Positions 45,119 to 54,236 of a DNA stretch of 64,000 nt are shown one piece after another. Each line of letters starts with the position of its first letter. Position 1 is the first letter of the stretch. The notes beneath the pieces were generated by a model. The model was not told where the DNA came from. It searched no databases and saw only the letters and a program-made list of their open reading frames with translations. The stretch comes from Rhizocola hellebori (GTDB lineage Bacteria; Actinomycetota; Actinomycetes; Mycobacteriales; Micromonosporaceae). The stretch is from contig NZ_BONY01000004.1 of NCBI RefSeq assembly GCF_016862955.1, positions 152,617 through 216,616 of the forward strand, given 5' to 3'. The position numbers were made by a program, and so were the translations under genes.

Positions 45119-45859
45119 TTGTACCTCACCCATCCCGCACTTCGCCGCATCGCCGCCGCCACCGGCGACGTATGGCCCGATCTGATGTGGCGCTTCCACA
45201 CCTACACCCGCGACGCCCGCGGCGAGGTGGCCACATTGCTGCATGAGACAAGCTTGCGGTTCAACGACAGCAGCAACCTTGTGGGCCAGGTACTTGGCCG
45301 AGCCGCCGACGACATTGCTCGGCTGCAACGGGAACTAGCCACCCACGGCCAGGTACATGCTGGCGGCACCGACCGGCGGCTAGCCGACACGCTCGCGGCG
45401 ATCGAGCGGCACACCGTGCTGGAACAGCAGCTGCTGCGCCAGTACGACGCGTGGCGCAGCCACGTCGACTCACCCGCGGCCGGCGGAGACTTCCGCCTGC
45501 TCGTCAAAGCGGGCGATGCGAGTTGGGGTGTCGCCGAGTTCCGGCGTCACGACCGCGACCAATGGCATGTGCTGCCCGACGAGGAAGCAGCCACCCGCTT
45601 TGGCATCGGCAAGCACGCTCGCCGGGCGATCGGCGCCGTTGCACGGATCGAAGGCGGCTACCAGCTCGCTGCCTACCACGATCCGGAATTCCCGCACCCG
45701 GATGCGCCCGAGCGTTCGCACCAGCTGCCGGTGTTCGAAGACCTTCAGGCCGCAGCCCGCTGCCTGCTGCGCTGGTGGGCCTACCGAGAGGCGGACAACT
45801 GGGACGGCAGATATCCCCACAACTTCGCCCCGGACGAGCTGGCCGCCCTATCCGAATAG
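45119..45859 (+). CDS. Element-specific hypothetical protein
   Basis: TTG start with AAAAGGAG seven bases upstream; 246 residues. Residues 60-115 are a heptad-like helix (ADDIARLQRELATHGQVHAG), followed by an alpha/beta domain (FRLLVKAGDASWGVAEFRRH) and a Trp-rich C-terminus (RCLLRWWAYREADNWDGRYP). No family recognised. It is adjacent to two more soluble hypotheticals in the same direction, so it is part of one transfer-region transcript. Confidence 0.6.
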   Translation: MYLTHPALRRIAAATGDVWPDLMWRFHTYTRDARGEVATLLHETSLRFNDSSNLVGQVLGRAADDIARLQRELATHGQVHAGGTDRRLADTLAAIERHTVLEQQLLRQYDAWRSHVDSPAAGGDFRLLVKAGDASWGVAEFRRHDRDQWHVLPDEEAATRFGIGKHARRAIGAVARIEGGYQLAAYHDPEFPHPDAPERSHQLPVFEDLQAAARCLLRWWAYREADNWDGRYPHNFAPDELAALSE

Positions 45860-45875
45860 AGAGGAGACCGTTGGT

Positions 45876-46451
45876 ATGAATGCCTCGGACCCCATCGGTG
45901 CGCTAGTCCGAAAGCGCACCGGCCGCACCCTCGACCAGCATGCGCTCGACAGGCATCCAGCTGCGGCAGAGCTACCCCGGATCGCCGAGCTGGCACGGAC
46001 TATCAGACGCGAGCTCATGCTCGCCATCAACGACATGGCGCGGCTGTTCGCCGATGGTGGCGACGCCGACCCCCACCGAATTCCTGAGACCCTGCTAGAC
46101 CCAGTGATCGACTCTGTCGTGTTGTTCACGGCGCAATATTTGGACAGCCGGGCACTGCTGGACATCCTCCTCGTCGACCTGACACGCCGCCGACTCTCCA
46201 GTGCAGCGCCCCAGCCGGTACGCCGCTATCTGAGGGAAGGCGACATCGTAAACGTCACAGTTCCGTACACCCCGACATGCATTTCCGGCTCCATCGCCGG
46301 CTGCACCATGCGGGTCACGGTCACCGCAACCGGCGCGGTAACTGACCCGGTACTCGGCCCGGTCCGTCTGCACCTGGCCCACCACGACGCAGGCATCTAC
46401 CGCGACCCGGCAAACGGCCGCCTTTACACCCTGGACCACGCGGCCGCGTAA
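45876..46451 (+). CDS. Element-specific hypothetical protein
   Basis: 191 residues; ATG with GAGAGGAG nine bases upstream, 17 bases after the previous stop. The N-terminal half is helical (LARTIRRELMLAINDMARLF, then DPVIDSVVLFTAQYLDSRAL). The C-terminal half is strand-rich (REGDIVNVTVPYTPTCISGS), with Cys residues in TCISGSIAGCT. No domain recognised. Probably cotranscribed with the 45119 gene. Confidence 0.55.
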   Translation: MNASDPIGALVRKRTGRTLDQHALDRHPAAAELPRIAELARTIRRELMLAINDMARLFADGGDADPHRIPETLLDPVIDSVVLFTAQYLDSRALLDILLVDLTRRRLSSAAPQPVRRYLREGDIVNVTVPYTPTCISGSIAGCTMRVTVTATGAVTDPVLGPVRLHLAHHDAGIYRDPANGRLYTLDHAAA

Positions 46452-46604
46452 GCCCGCGCCCTTGCCTCGGCCGCGGCACAGACCGCGCATTCTCCAGGCT
46501 GCCCGGCATCCATTAACCGGCAACACCATCTCTCGCACGCCGCCGGCTTTCGGCTGCGCGCCGGACAATGCTGCCCGGAGCGCGAGGCACCACCCCAACA
46601 TTTC

Positions 46605-46630
46605 GGCCGGGCACAACCGTGTGCCCGGCC
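46605..46630 (+). promoter_or_regulatory. Perfect 11-bp hairpin before the 46656 gene
   Basis: GGCCGGGCACA, loop ACCG, TGTGCCCGGCC. The 3' arm ends 25 bases before the GTG start, just ahead of the ACAGGAG ribosome-binding site. Confidence 0.55.
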
Positions 46631-46655
46631 CACCTTCAGAACAGGAGCAACCGAA

Positions 46656-48137
46656 GTGAAGAAACTCAAGACCGCAGAACAAGCCGTCCTGACCGCCGTT
46701 GGGCAGCTAGGCCACGGCAACGTGCATCAGCTCGCCGAGGCCGCCGGCTACGCCCGCTCCACGGTCGACAAGGCGATCAAAGCACTGGCTGAGGCCCAAA
46801 TGATCGTCGAGTACGACACCGGTGCGGATCCGGCCGAAGGTGTACCCACGCAATGGCAGCTCGCCGAAAACGACGCGTCGGCTCCGATCGGGACCGATGC
46901 CGACACAGCGGCCGACGAAGTCGCCGACATCGATACCGACGCAGACGAGCCTGTGCCGGACAATGACGACACCATCGGCGACATCGAACCCGCAACAGAT
47001 GATCAGACCGAGGGCGTGGGCCTCGACGGTGAGGGCGAATCGGGTAGCGAGGGCAGCGACAGCGAAGATGAGTTCGGGAACGACCACGACGACGCCACCG
47101 GTACCGACGACTTCGACGACGATGAGCAGGACGACGGCGATGACGCCGATGGCGATGCGGCGCCCGTCCGCCGGCCGGGAAATCGCCGAGTGATGCAGAT
47201 CGCTGGGGCGCTGGTCGGCTACCCAGACGGTGCCACCGCCGAGGAACTGTCCGGCGACACCGGGATTCCCGACCCAGCCTTGAACCGGCTGCTGGCCGCC
47301 ATGGTGTCCGGCGGTGCCGCCGTCGTAGTGGCCACCGACGACGAAGATGCGCCACCACGGTGGAAGTCGGGCACTACCCGCGCCGCCGACATCGATCCTG
47401 ACCCGGTGATCGTGCGCCCACGGTGCGAGGTCTGCCAGCGCACCTTCCCCGCCGACTGGACACCACCAGCCGCCGACAGCGAGGCGGATCGCGACCGCAA
47501 GGCGCCCGACTCGAAGGTGCTCATGCTGGCCGGGTCGATGGTCTCCTACCAGGACGGGGTGAGCGCCACTCAGCTGGTCGACGACACCCGCCTGACACCG
47601 CAGATGGTGGCCCAGCTGCTGGAAGCCATGCAGACCGCCGGTGTCGCCGAACGCGTCACCACTGGCGGCGCGGACGGGCAGCCCAGCCAAAGGCTATGGG
47701 TACTCAAGCCCGGACCGCTGAACACTGTGGACCCAGAGCCGAAGTGCCCCGGCTGCCGGCGGCCGAGGCCGGGCGTACGGTCCTCCTCCCGCAACACGCC
47801 CGCTGGTACCCGTCGACCCGACGCGCTGCCTCGCGGCGTGCTGCGCGAGGCCACGCTCAGGTTCATTCTGGCCAGGCCCGGGATCGTGCTATCGCCCGGC
47901 GCGATTGCCGCGGCGCTCACCGTCGAGCTCAACCGCGATGCGGTCAGCCCGGGTGCGGTGAAGGACAACTGCGCCTACCTCGCCCACGAAGGCAAGATCC
48001 TCGAGGTCAGCAGCGCGCCATGGTTGTTCAGCACGCTGGCCGACGAGGCTCAAGACACCGTTGACGCCGAAGATGTTCAGGCCGACGAGGCCGCTGCCAG
48101 CACCGTGGGCGGCGAAGACCAAGACGGCGTCGCCTAA
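46656..48137 (+). CDS. Multi-winged-helix protein with acidic linker
   Basis: GTG start with AGGAG eight bases upstream; 493 residues. Three or four winged-helix units are visible: residues 1-75 (GHGNVHQLAEAAGYARSTVD), about 180-240 (LVGYPDGATAEELSGDTGIP), 285-345 (VSYQDGVSATQLVDDTRLTP) and about 385-450 (ILARPGIVLSPGAIAAALTV). Between the first two lies an extreme Asp/Glu tract (about 80-170). CEVCQ and CPGCRRPRPG give possible zinc pairs. It may act as a scaffold that binds DNA at several sites or mimics DNA. No family named. Confidence 0.6.
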   Translation: MKKLKTAEQAVLTAVGQLGHGNVHQLAEAAGYARSTVDKAIKALAEAQMIVEYDTGADPAEGVPTQWQLAENDASAPIGTDADTAADEVADIDTDADEPVPDNDDTIGDIEPATDDQTEGVGLDGEGESGSEGSDSEDEFGNDHDDATGTDDFDDDEQDDGDDADGDAAPVRRPGNRRVMQIAGALVGYPDGATAEELSGDTGIPDPALNRLLAAMVSGGAAVVVATDDEDAPPRWKSGTTRAADIDPDPVIVRPRCEVCQRTFPADWTPPAADSEADRDRKAPDSKVLMLAGSMVSYQDGVSATQLVDDTRLTPQMVAQLLEAMQTAGVAERVTTGGADGQPSQRLWVLKPGPLNTVDPEPKCPGCRRPRPGVRSSSRNTPAGTRRPDALPRGVLREATLRFILARPGIVLSPGAIAAALTVELNRDAVSPGAVKDNCAYLAHEGKILEVSSAPWLFSTLADEAQDTVDAEDVQADEAAASTVGGEDQDGVA

Positions 48138-48187
48138 CGCCGCCGCTCTAGATAGCCATGTCGACCCACAGACGTCCCGCATCGAGT

Positions 48188-48209
48188 CCGGCACGCATCT
48201 GCGTGCCGG
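48188..48209 (+). promoter_or_regulatory. Perfect 10-bp hairpin before the 48243 gene
   Basis: CCGGCACGCA, loop TC, TGCGTGCCGG, followed by GCTTTG. It lies 33 bases before the ATG. Confidence 0.55.
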
Positions 48210-48242
48210 GCTTTGCCGACGCATCAACAGAACGAAGGTCCA

Positions 48243-48851
48243 ATGGACGACGAGCAATTCATCATTGCGCCGGTCACCGTGCTGCACGGGCACACCAGCC
48301 CCGACACCGCCTACCTCGTACCGGACTATCCCTATGGCCAGCTGCGGTGCCAGATCCGGTTCTGGCTGCACACCGCAAACAAAGGCCAGACCAAACAGCA
48401 GACCCGATTCATGTACCAGACCACCAACCCCCGCCGCACCGCCGTCGTCTGGAACCAGCCACAAAGCTCCACCTACGCCCAATGGATGATCATGTATCTG
48501 GATCATGGTAAGCGCGACCGGCAGGAAAGACCGTTCGTGCAGTACCTGGCTAGCGGAAGGTGGGTCGATCCGGCCCTGCACGACAGGGTGCGGCTGTGCG
48601 GTGCCTACGAACAGCTCACCGAGGACAACCGCGCACAGCTTGACTCGATGACCGGCCTAAGCCGCAAAGCCAACCCGGACATGTGGGCTGCCTACGAGAA
48701 GCGCAAAAAGGCCGTGCTGGACTACTACACCGAGCACGGCCGGCTGCCGCAGCGCGACGAAGACGGCCTGACCTTGGGCGGCTACATCTTCGAGCAGGAC
48801 CTGCGGGTCATCGCGGGCTGGGTCCTGGTCACAGCGAAACCCGCCATCTAA
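48243..48851 (+). CDS. Element-specific hypothetical protein
   Basis: 202 residues from ATG 48243. The N-terminal half is strand-rich (APVTVLHGHTSPDTAYLVPD) with a RCQIRFWLHTANKGQTKQQT segment. The C-terminal half is helical (NPDMWAAYEKRKKAVLDYYT). It has no Cys pairs, no membrane helices and no known motif. Soluble, probably cytoplasmic. 48852-49060 is non-coding and contains a hairpin. Confidence 0.55.
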   Translation: MDDEQFIIAPVTVLHGHTSPDTAYLVPDYPYGQLRCQIRFWLHTANKGQTKQQTRFMYQTTNPRRTAVVWNQPQSSTYAQWMIMYLDHGKRDRQERPFVQYLASGRWVDPALHDRVRLCGAYEQLTEDNRAQLDSMTGLSRKANPDMWAAYEKRKKAVLDYYTEHGRLPQRDEDGLTLGGYIFEQDLRVIAGWVLVTAKPAI

Positions 48852-49003
48852 CCGTCTGGCCACGGCACCTTCGTCATACACCCAGTTGCCTTCCAAACGA
48901 CGACCGCCGGGTTCAAGTAGGCCCGCATAGCCGGAGCGACAAGGCGCAGCCAAGAAAGTCGCGTATGGCGAGTCCGTGGCCGCCAGCGCAAATCATCGAC
49001 ACC

Positions 49004-49023
49004 GCCCGCCAAGTATGGCGGGC
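49004..49023 (+). terminator. Perfect 8-bp hairpin before the DUF2786 gene
   Basis: GCCCGCCA, loop AGTA, TGGCGGGC, followed by TTTCCTATTTCTC. It could act as a terminator/attenuator 38 bases before the GTG start. Confidence 0.55.
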
Positions 49024-49060
49024 TTTCCTATTTCTCCCACCGATAAGGAGCGACCTTCAC

Positions 49061-49813
49061 GTGAGTGAGCAAGACATCACCGAGCCACCAGCCAAGATGC
49101 TCAGTAAGGTCCGGGCATTGCTAGCAAAGGCACAAGACGTTGCCGCCACCAAGGAGGAGGCCGAGGCGTTCTTCGCCAAGGCAACGGAACTGATCGCCAA
49201 GTACGGCATCTCCCGAGCGTTGCTGGATGCCCAGCAGCCGACCGGACCCGTCGCGGCCGACAGGATATTCACCGTGCAAGGCCCATACGCCGAACGCAAA
49301 GCCGCCCTTCTGTACCACGTCGGCGAGGCACTGGGCGGTAAAGGAATCCGGCTCGGCAAAGGCCCAGGCCAAACCGTGCGCATCCACCTGTTCGGGATCG
49401 AGTCCGATCTGGAACGTGCCGAGCTGCTCTTCACCTCCCTGCTGTTGCAGCTGCACCGCTTCGCCGCGCTGGACTTCGCTAGCGACCCGCATGCGTACAA
49501 GTCCGTCCGCAAGTGGCACGGCGACTACATCCGCGGGTTCACCGCCACCGTCGTCGAGCGCATCAGGCGGGCCGAGGCAAACGCCAAAGCAGCCGCATCC
49601 AACCACCCTTCAGGCCCCTCGGTAGCGCTGGTGCTTGTGAAGCGCTCCGACCTGGTCCGGCGGGCCTTCGCCGAGCAGTATCCGAAGGTTCGCAAAGGGT
49701 CTGCCGTGCGCGTAGGTCAGGGCTACCTCCACGGGCAAGCCGCAGGCCACCGCGCCGACCTCGGCGGCACCAGCCTGCCCGGCACATCCCAAGGTGCTCT
49801 GCCCAATAGGTGA
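49061..49813 (+). CDS. DUF2786-domain protein
   Basis: GTG with AAGGAG ten bases upstream; 250 residues. The N-terminal helical pair (MLSKVRALLAKAQDVAATKE, then AFFAKATELIAKYGISRALL) is DUF2786. A C-terminal domain (YHVGEALGGKGIRLGKGPGQ, then LRQ-type helices) follows, as in the standard DUF2786 protein of mobile elements and phages. Function is unknown; these proteins recur in conjugative regions and may bind DNA. The last 25 residues are Gly/Arg-rich. Confidence 0.7.
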   Translation: MSEQDITEPPAKMLSKVRALLAKAQDVAATKEEAEAFFAKATELIAKYGISRALLDAQQPTGPVAADRIFTVQGPYAERKAALLYHVGEALGGKGIRLGKGPGQTVRIHLFGIESDLERAELLFTSLLLQLHRFAALDFASDPHAYKSVRKWHGDYIRGFTATVVERIRRAEANAKAAASNHPSGPSVALVLVKRSDLVRRAFAEQYPKVRKGSAVRVGQGYLHGQAAGHRADLGGTSLPGTSQGALPNR

Positions 49814-49952
49814 GGCGAAAGCAGCCCTCCACCTGACCGCGACCCGCCGGTCCCACGGCGACGGAGTCTGCACCAAGCCGTCCCATCGCCCGGAGTGCCT
49901 CGGCGCAAACTGCCCGGGTCGCGGTCACGCCCAAATCCGCCAGAGGAGAGGA

Positions 49953-50330
49953 GTGCAAGGAAGCAACCTGAACCACGTGGCATGCAACTGCCCGTGCGCC
50001 TTACCACCTATCCGCTATACCGGAGTCATCGAAGACGGCACCGGTGGCGACGACCTGATCCCGTCCATGAACGTGTTCGGCCACACCGAAGATGAGGTCT
50101 ACCGAGGAATCTTCACCACCATAGCTGAGTCGCTTACCAACGGCGTGTTCACCGATCTCCCCCAATGGTGGCTCGAGGAGAACCCTTTGGACCAAGTCCA
50201 CCTCGACGAGCTCGGAGCCGCCCAGGAATGGCTGGAAGGCTTCCACGATCACGCTAGCTATCCATATTGGACGATTCTTGAGTCCGCCTCAATCCTGGAC
50301 ATGCGCCAGCCAGCCACGCAGGGCGAGTAG
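49953..50330 (+). CDS. Small acidic hypothetical protein
   Basis: I chose the GTG at 49953, directly after AGAGGAGAGG. The frame is open further upstream, and a GTG at 49977 is possible. About 125 residues: a Cys-rich start (HVACNCPCALPP), then an acidic part (EDGTGGDDLIPSMNVFGHTE) and Trp-rich helices (TDLPQWWLEENPLDQVHLDE). No family recognised. Confidence 0.45.
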   Translation: MQGSNLNHVACNCPCALPPIRYTGVIEDGTGGDDLIPSMNVFGHTEDEVYRGIFTTIAESLTNGVFTDLPQWWLEENPLDQVHLDELGAAQEWLEGFHDHASYPYWTILESASILDMRQPATQGE

Positions 50331-50352
50331 CCGCCATCGATTCATTTAGCCC

Positions 50353-50385
50353 GCTGTGGGCCGCCCCAACAAGGCGGCCCACAGC
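50353..50385 (+). terminator. Perfect 13-bp hairpin before the 50420 gene
   Basis: GCTGTGGGCCGCC, 7-base loop, GGCGGCCCACAGC, then TCATTTTGCC. It starts 22 bases after the previous stop and ends 34 bases before the next ATG. Confidence 0.6.
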
Positions 50386-50419
50386 TCATTTTGCCGTTCA
50401 CGGCCGAGGAGGAACGCTT

Positions 50420-50767
50420 ATGTACCAGCGCTCGCACAATTCCAACCAACACGCCTGCAACTGCGGGTGTCTCGTCCACGCCGGCAAACCGAGGCTGTTT
50501 TTCACCGACCCCGGATGCGACTGCATCATCAGCTGTGCCAGCCAGCCCCTGACCGTGCATGCACCGCAGACCGGGGGTGCCCTGTTCCTCGATCGGAAAC
50601 GACGGCTCTGGCATATACCCGGGCTTGGGTCTGGCCGCTGGGACGGGAACAGCGCGATCCATTCTGACGCCGATAACGGCTACCAGCTCATCGATGCAGA
50701 GCCGGAGCTGGCTGATCTGCTGCTCGCCGCAGACGACGCGCTCGCGGCACTCCTCTGCGGCCACTAG
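50420..50767 (+). CDS. Small Cys-rich protein
   Basis: 115 residues; ATG preceded by GAGGAGGAACGCTT. The N-terminus has a run of cysteines (HACNCGCLVHAGKPRLFF, then GCDCIISCAS), suggesting a zinc ribbon. The C-terminus is an acidic helix (AEPELADLLLAADDALAALL). It may share a Cys-rich start with its upstream neighbour (ACNCPC versus ACNCGC). No named family. Confidence 0.5.
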   Translation: MYQRSHNSNQHACNCGCLVHAGKPRLFFTDPGCDCIISCASQPLTVHAPQTGGALFLDRKRRLWHIPGLGSGRWDGNSAIHSDADNGYQLIDAEPELADLLLAADDALAALLCGH

Positions 50768-50786
50768 CCACATCAAGCTGACCCGA

Positions 50787-50804
50787 GGCCGTACACAGGC
50801 GGCC
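50787..50804 (+). terminator. Hairpin with T-run before the hydrolase gene
   Basis: GGCCG, 8-base loop, CGGCC, followed by ATTTTTTG: a small rho-independent terminator or attenuator 31 bases before the next start. Confidence 0.5.
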
Positions 50805-50835
50805 ATTTTTTGTTGCCCCGAAGGGACATCACTCC

Positions 50836-51897
50836 ATGAGCAAAGCCGTCATCTTCCTCGCCGTCGGTGCCGCCATCGTCTGCCTTACTCTTCCGGCGTT
50901 GGTTGTCTCCGCCGTCTTCTCCGGTGGTGGCTCCGGCTGCCTGACATCGACTTTGGCTGGTGGCGGAAAACCCCTACGCCAATGGGACATGGAACAGACC
51001 GCTATCGCCAAAGCCATCTTCGACGTTTGGGCTCGCAAAGATGTCCCCCACTGGGGGCTAGTGATCGCATTCGCTACAGCGATGCAGGAGTCCGGGCTGC
51101 GCAACCTGCCACACCTCGGCTCCCACGACGACCACGACTCGATAGGCGTCTTCCAACAACGTCCCAGCCAAGGATGGGGTACCCCAGAGCAGCTCGCCAG
51201 GCCCGAGTACCAGGCCGAGCGGTTCTTCGACAAACTCCTCGACGTCCCACACTGGCAACAACTGCCGCTCACACAAGCCGCGCAGGCTGTTCAGGTATCG
51301 GCCTACCCGAACGCGTATGAGAAATGGACCCAAGATGCGCTACAGCTCGCCGCACAGTTTTCCGTGGGCGGGCAAGCACCTCGAGGAGATCCGGGAATGT
51401 GCTTGAGTAGCTGCCCACCGCCCGCAACGAGCACGCCGAGCCCCGCTGGTGTGCCTAGCGTGACCGCATCCCCGCCTGCCATCGATGGGGAATGCACGAC
51501 CCTGGTGCGGGCGGCGTCCTGGCTGACCGCATGGAACGGCGGCCCGGTCCCATACTCGGCCAACACCGACCCGAGCGCATACTTCGGCGGGTACCGCCGG
51601 GACTGCTCCGGATTCACCTCGATGGCGCTAGGGCTCGCAGGTCCCGGCTTGAACACTGCCGGACTAGCGGCCAGATCGCGGCGGCTTGAAAAGTTTGACC
51701 TGCGCGCCGGAGACCTGCTGATCAACCCAACACCTGGTGGCCAAGGACACGTCGTCATCTTCGATCGCTGGACCGACGCGACCATGACCTCGTACATCGG
51801 ATACGAGCAAGCAGGCAGCGGAGGCACCTACCACCGCCGCATCCCTTGGCCGTACTACGGCACCTATCACCTCGACCCTTACCGACTCGCTAACTGA
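50836..51897 (+). CDS. VirB1-like cell-wall hydrolase: lytic transglycosylase plus NlpC/P60 domains
   Basis: 353 residues. An N-terminal membrane anchor or signal (VIFLAVGAAIVCLTLPALVV) exports it. The transglycosylase-like domain (about 50-160) has the catalytic Glu in AFATAMQESGLRNL and SIGVFQQRPSQGWGTPEQL. A Pro/Ser/Thr linker (195-215) follows. The NlpC/P60 domain (about 220-353) has the catalytic Cys in RRDCSGFTSMAL and His in GQGHVVIFDRW. Bifunctional muralytic enzymes of this kind open the cell wall for Gram-positive T4SS machines. All key residues are present. It closes the transfer region. Confidence 0.85.
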   Translation: MSKAVIFLAVGAAIVCLTLPALVVSAVFSGGGSGCLTSTLAGGGKPLRQWDMEQTAIAKAIFDVWARKDVPHWGLVIAFATAMQESGLRNLPHLGSHDDHDSIGVFQQRPSQGWGTPEQLARPEYQAERFFDKLLDVPHWQQLPLTQAAQAVQVSAYPNAYEKWTQDALQLAAQFSVGGQAPRGDPGMCLSSCPPPATSTPSPAGVPSVTASPPAIDGECTTLVRAASWLTAWNGGPVPYSANTDPSAYFGGYRRDCSGFTSMALGLAGPGLNTAGLAARSRRLEKFDLRAGDLLINPTPGGQGHVVIFDRWTDATMTSYIGYEQAGSGGTYHRRIPWPYYGTYHLDPYRLAN

Positions 51898-51962
51898 GCC
51901 GAATTACATTAAGTGCAACATACGACACGCGGTGGTGACGCCAGGGTTTGCCTCGCTATGAG

Positions 51963-52562
51963 CTAGCCGGTTATCTCGGTGGGCTTTATCAATACCCCAG
52001 TTTCAAGGTAGATGTCGTAAATCCGGCGCAAGGTCGAGGCAGACTCCTCGGTCGCGTTCCCGTCCTCGCCGTGAAGGCATTGAACATAAGAACGGGCCAC
52101 CGGCATTATCTCTGCGTCGAAAATTTCAATAACATGCTGACGCTCTCTAGTGCCGCCATAGTGGGCGCAGTCAAAGGCAGTGGCCAGAGCACGAACCGTC
52201 GCGGCTCCGAGACGGTCAGCTTCGGCGCGCATTTTGGGGTCAGGATGCCCGCGTGCAATCCGTTGGACCCGTCGCCGCAAATCCGTCCTCCACCGCTCCT
52301 GAAGGTCAGTCCACTCGTCACCAGAGTCGATCGCGCCGCCGCCCGCTCGGCGTACTGAAACGCCGAGCGCGACCAGGCCAGCATCCAAGACAAGGCTCGC
52401 AACATCAACAATGACGTCGACTGCTTCATCGTGCCAATGACGACGGGCGGCGCGCTGTTCCTCGGCACCCTTCGTGATCGTCTGCATTCGCAGGAGCACC
52501 AGTGCTCCGGCGAGGGTCAGTGCCGCTGTGAGCGCTGAGGCGGCAACCGCTGCCCAAGTCAT
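51963..52562 (-). CDS. Membrane-anchored helical protein
   Basis: 199 residues from ATG 52562; the frame is open to a GTG at 52664, which would add 34 residues. One N-terminal helix (ASALTAALTLAGALVLLRM) and a long all-helical cytoplasmic part (VDVIVDVASLVLDAGLVALG, later RTDLRRRVQRIARGHPD). This matches the generic form of small anchored helical cargo proteins; no family recognised. It is convergent with the hydrolase gene. Confidence 0.5.
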   Translation of the reverse strand: MTWAAVAASALTAALTLAGALVLLRMQTITKGAEEQRAARRHWHDEAVDVIVDVASLVLDAGLVALGVSVRRAGGGAIDSGDEWTDLQERWRTDLRRRVQRIARGHPDPKMRAEADRLGAATVRALATAFDCAHYGGTRERQHVIEIFDAEIMPVARSYVQCLHGEDGNATEESASTLRRIYDIYLETGVLIKPTEITG

Positions 52563-52631
52563 GGATGCACTGTTCCACTCCCCGGGCCACTGCCGCGAGG
52601 CCCCAAACAGCCGATTGGCGGGTGCCCCACG

Positions 52632-52826
52632 AGGGACGAATGGGCGAAGGCTCTCTACAGGCACGAAAATCCGCCATCGGCTCAGGACGTGATCGAAGGA
52701 CGGCTCATCCAGATCGGGCTGCGCGCCCTCGAACTCGGCAACAACGTCGTGATCGACTACGGCCTCTGGGGTCGAGACGAGCGCTGCACTCTACGGCAGC
52801 GAAGCGATCGCCGCCGCCCTGACTGA
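52632..52826 (+). pseudogene. Remnant of an AAA_33-type ATPase
   Basis: The forward frame reads RDEWAKALYRHENPPSAQDV, then EGRLIQIGLRALELGNNVVI and DYGLWGRDERCTL, the middle of a P-loop AAA_33 kinase-like protein (the usual motif is a D-F-G-x-W run after a V-V-x-D strand). The P-loop and the C-terminal part are missing. It ends at a stop at 52826. Confidence 0.5.
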
Positions 52827-53350
52827 CGACAAACGCGAGCGTCTCGACACGACATGAACGCCCCGGACGCGACCAGCACGCCAACGCGCCGCACGATGGC
52901 CACCGCGTTCCTGCGCGCACTGCGACCCTGAACAAGTTCGCGGGTTAAAGATCAGTGACGGCTTGTGGCGTCGGATGCCCGCTGCGGACCAACCCGCCAC
53001 GTCCCTTCGGTCAGAACCTCACCGCTAGCATCCGCTCTTCGGCAAATCCATGTATGGAAGGTAGTCATCGGGATTGCCCTGCCTGTGTCGTGGCCGGCGC
53101 TCCTAATCGCATTGTCAGTCGTGCGGCCAAACCCACGCTAGCGCCGAGCCACCCGCCGGGCTAACGATCATGGCGTGGATGTCAGAGGCAGGGGCTAAAC
53201 TCCTGTTACGGCAGACGCACATGCCCGCCTCCATGGCGGACCGCCCACGACGGCCCGGCGCGAAGGACAAGGGTCTCCGACTCGTGCGGACTTCTGTCGT
53301 GCCTGAAACAGCGGCTGAAGTCGTGGGCTACAGCCGGTGAGGAATCTGGC
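52827..53350. other. No recognisable gene
   Basis: 524 bases of low-quality frames after the ATPase remnant; nothing supports a gene. A GGTGAGG lies just before the ATG of the HNH gene. Confidence 0.4.
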
Positions 53351-54175
53351 ATGACCAAAGACCGCCGCGCCAAACAGGACGCACGCGAGCGTAAAGCGCT
53401 GACGGGCGAGTCGTACACCACCGCTCGACGCCACACGTCCCGGACCGCAGAGCCGCAGTTCAAACCCGATCACTGCGCCAGCTGCCTACAACAGCTGCCG
53501 AACCAGGTAGAGCGCCTGTTCTGCTCCGAACTCTGTCGGCAAACAGCCGAAGTTATCCGGTATTGGCGGGCCATCGTCCGCGACGGCCGGATCGAAAACA
53601 GCGACGTCAGCTACGCCCTGCAGACCAGAGTCGCCCACCTGCTCGCCGGCGGCTACCCGAAGCAAAAACGTCACCTTTCCGATGAGATCCGCCAACAAGT
53701 TTGGGCACGCGACGAGGGACGCTGCCGCGGCTGTGGAAACCCGGGCGAGGAGATCGATCACATCCACGGCGACTCCGCGGATCTGGCCAATCTGCAGCTG
53801 TTATGTGCGCCGTGCCACCATCGCAAGACCGAGCAGCGGATGGTCCCCGCTGGTGCCGAACAGAAGAGTTACATCGCCGCGCTGCAACGCAGCCGGGTCG
53901 CCCCGCAATCTCCGCTATTGTTGTGTGACGACCATGAGCGGTGGTCCACCATCGAACGCACACTCCGCAAGGAGCGCCGGGAAGGTTTGCTCGCACAGCT
54001 TGCCGAATACGGCTTCAAGCGGGCCGACTTCGCCAGCTACTCGTGGTCTGACATGTGGGACGAGGTCCTCGATGAGAACTACGACGAGGACGACTTCGAG
54101 GCGCACGGAATCGACGATGACAGCGGCTTCGGTCCAGACAGCTACTTCGCGCGCGCCATGGCGAAAGACGACTGA
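53351..54175 (+). CDS. HNH endonuclease with zinc-finger-like N-terminus
   Basis: 274 residues. The N-terminal part has a CASCLQQLPNQVERLFCSEL zinc-binding block with C-x2-C and C-x3-C spacing. The HNH domain (about 120-165) reads WARDEGRCRGCGNPGEEIDH, then DLANLQLLCAPCHHRKTEQ, with the metal-binding D-H and the downstream N and H all present. The C-terminus is very acidic (DENYDEDDFEAHGIDDD). Metal-dependent DNA cutting is probable; a role in defence or element maintenance is inferred from context. Convergent with the HTH/P-loop gene across a terminator. Confidence 0.78.
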   Translation: MTKDRRAKQDARERKALTGESYTTARRHTSRTAEPQFKPDHCASCLQQLPNQVERLFCSELCRQTAEVIRYWRAIVRDGRIENSDVSYALQTRVAHLLAGGYPKQKRHLSDEIRQQVWARDEGRCRGCGNPGEEIDHIHGDSADLANLQLLCAPCHHRKTEQRMVPAGAEQKSYIAALQRSRVAPQSPLLLCDDHERWSTIERTLRKERREGLLAQLAEYGFKRADFASYSWSDMWDEVLDENYDEDDFEAHGIDDDSGFGPDSYFARAMAKDD

Positions 54176-54236
54176 TCCACCGGCCACACCACGGACCCAA
54201 GATAGAAGCCGTCACAGCACTGTCTGAGCACTACAT

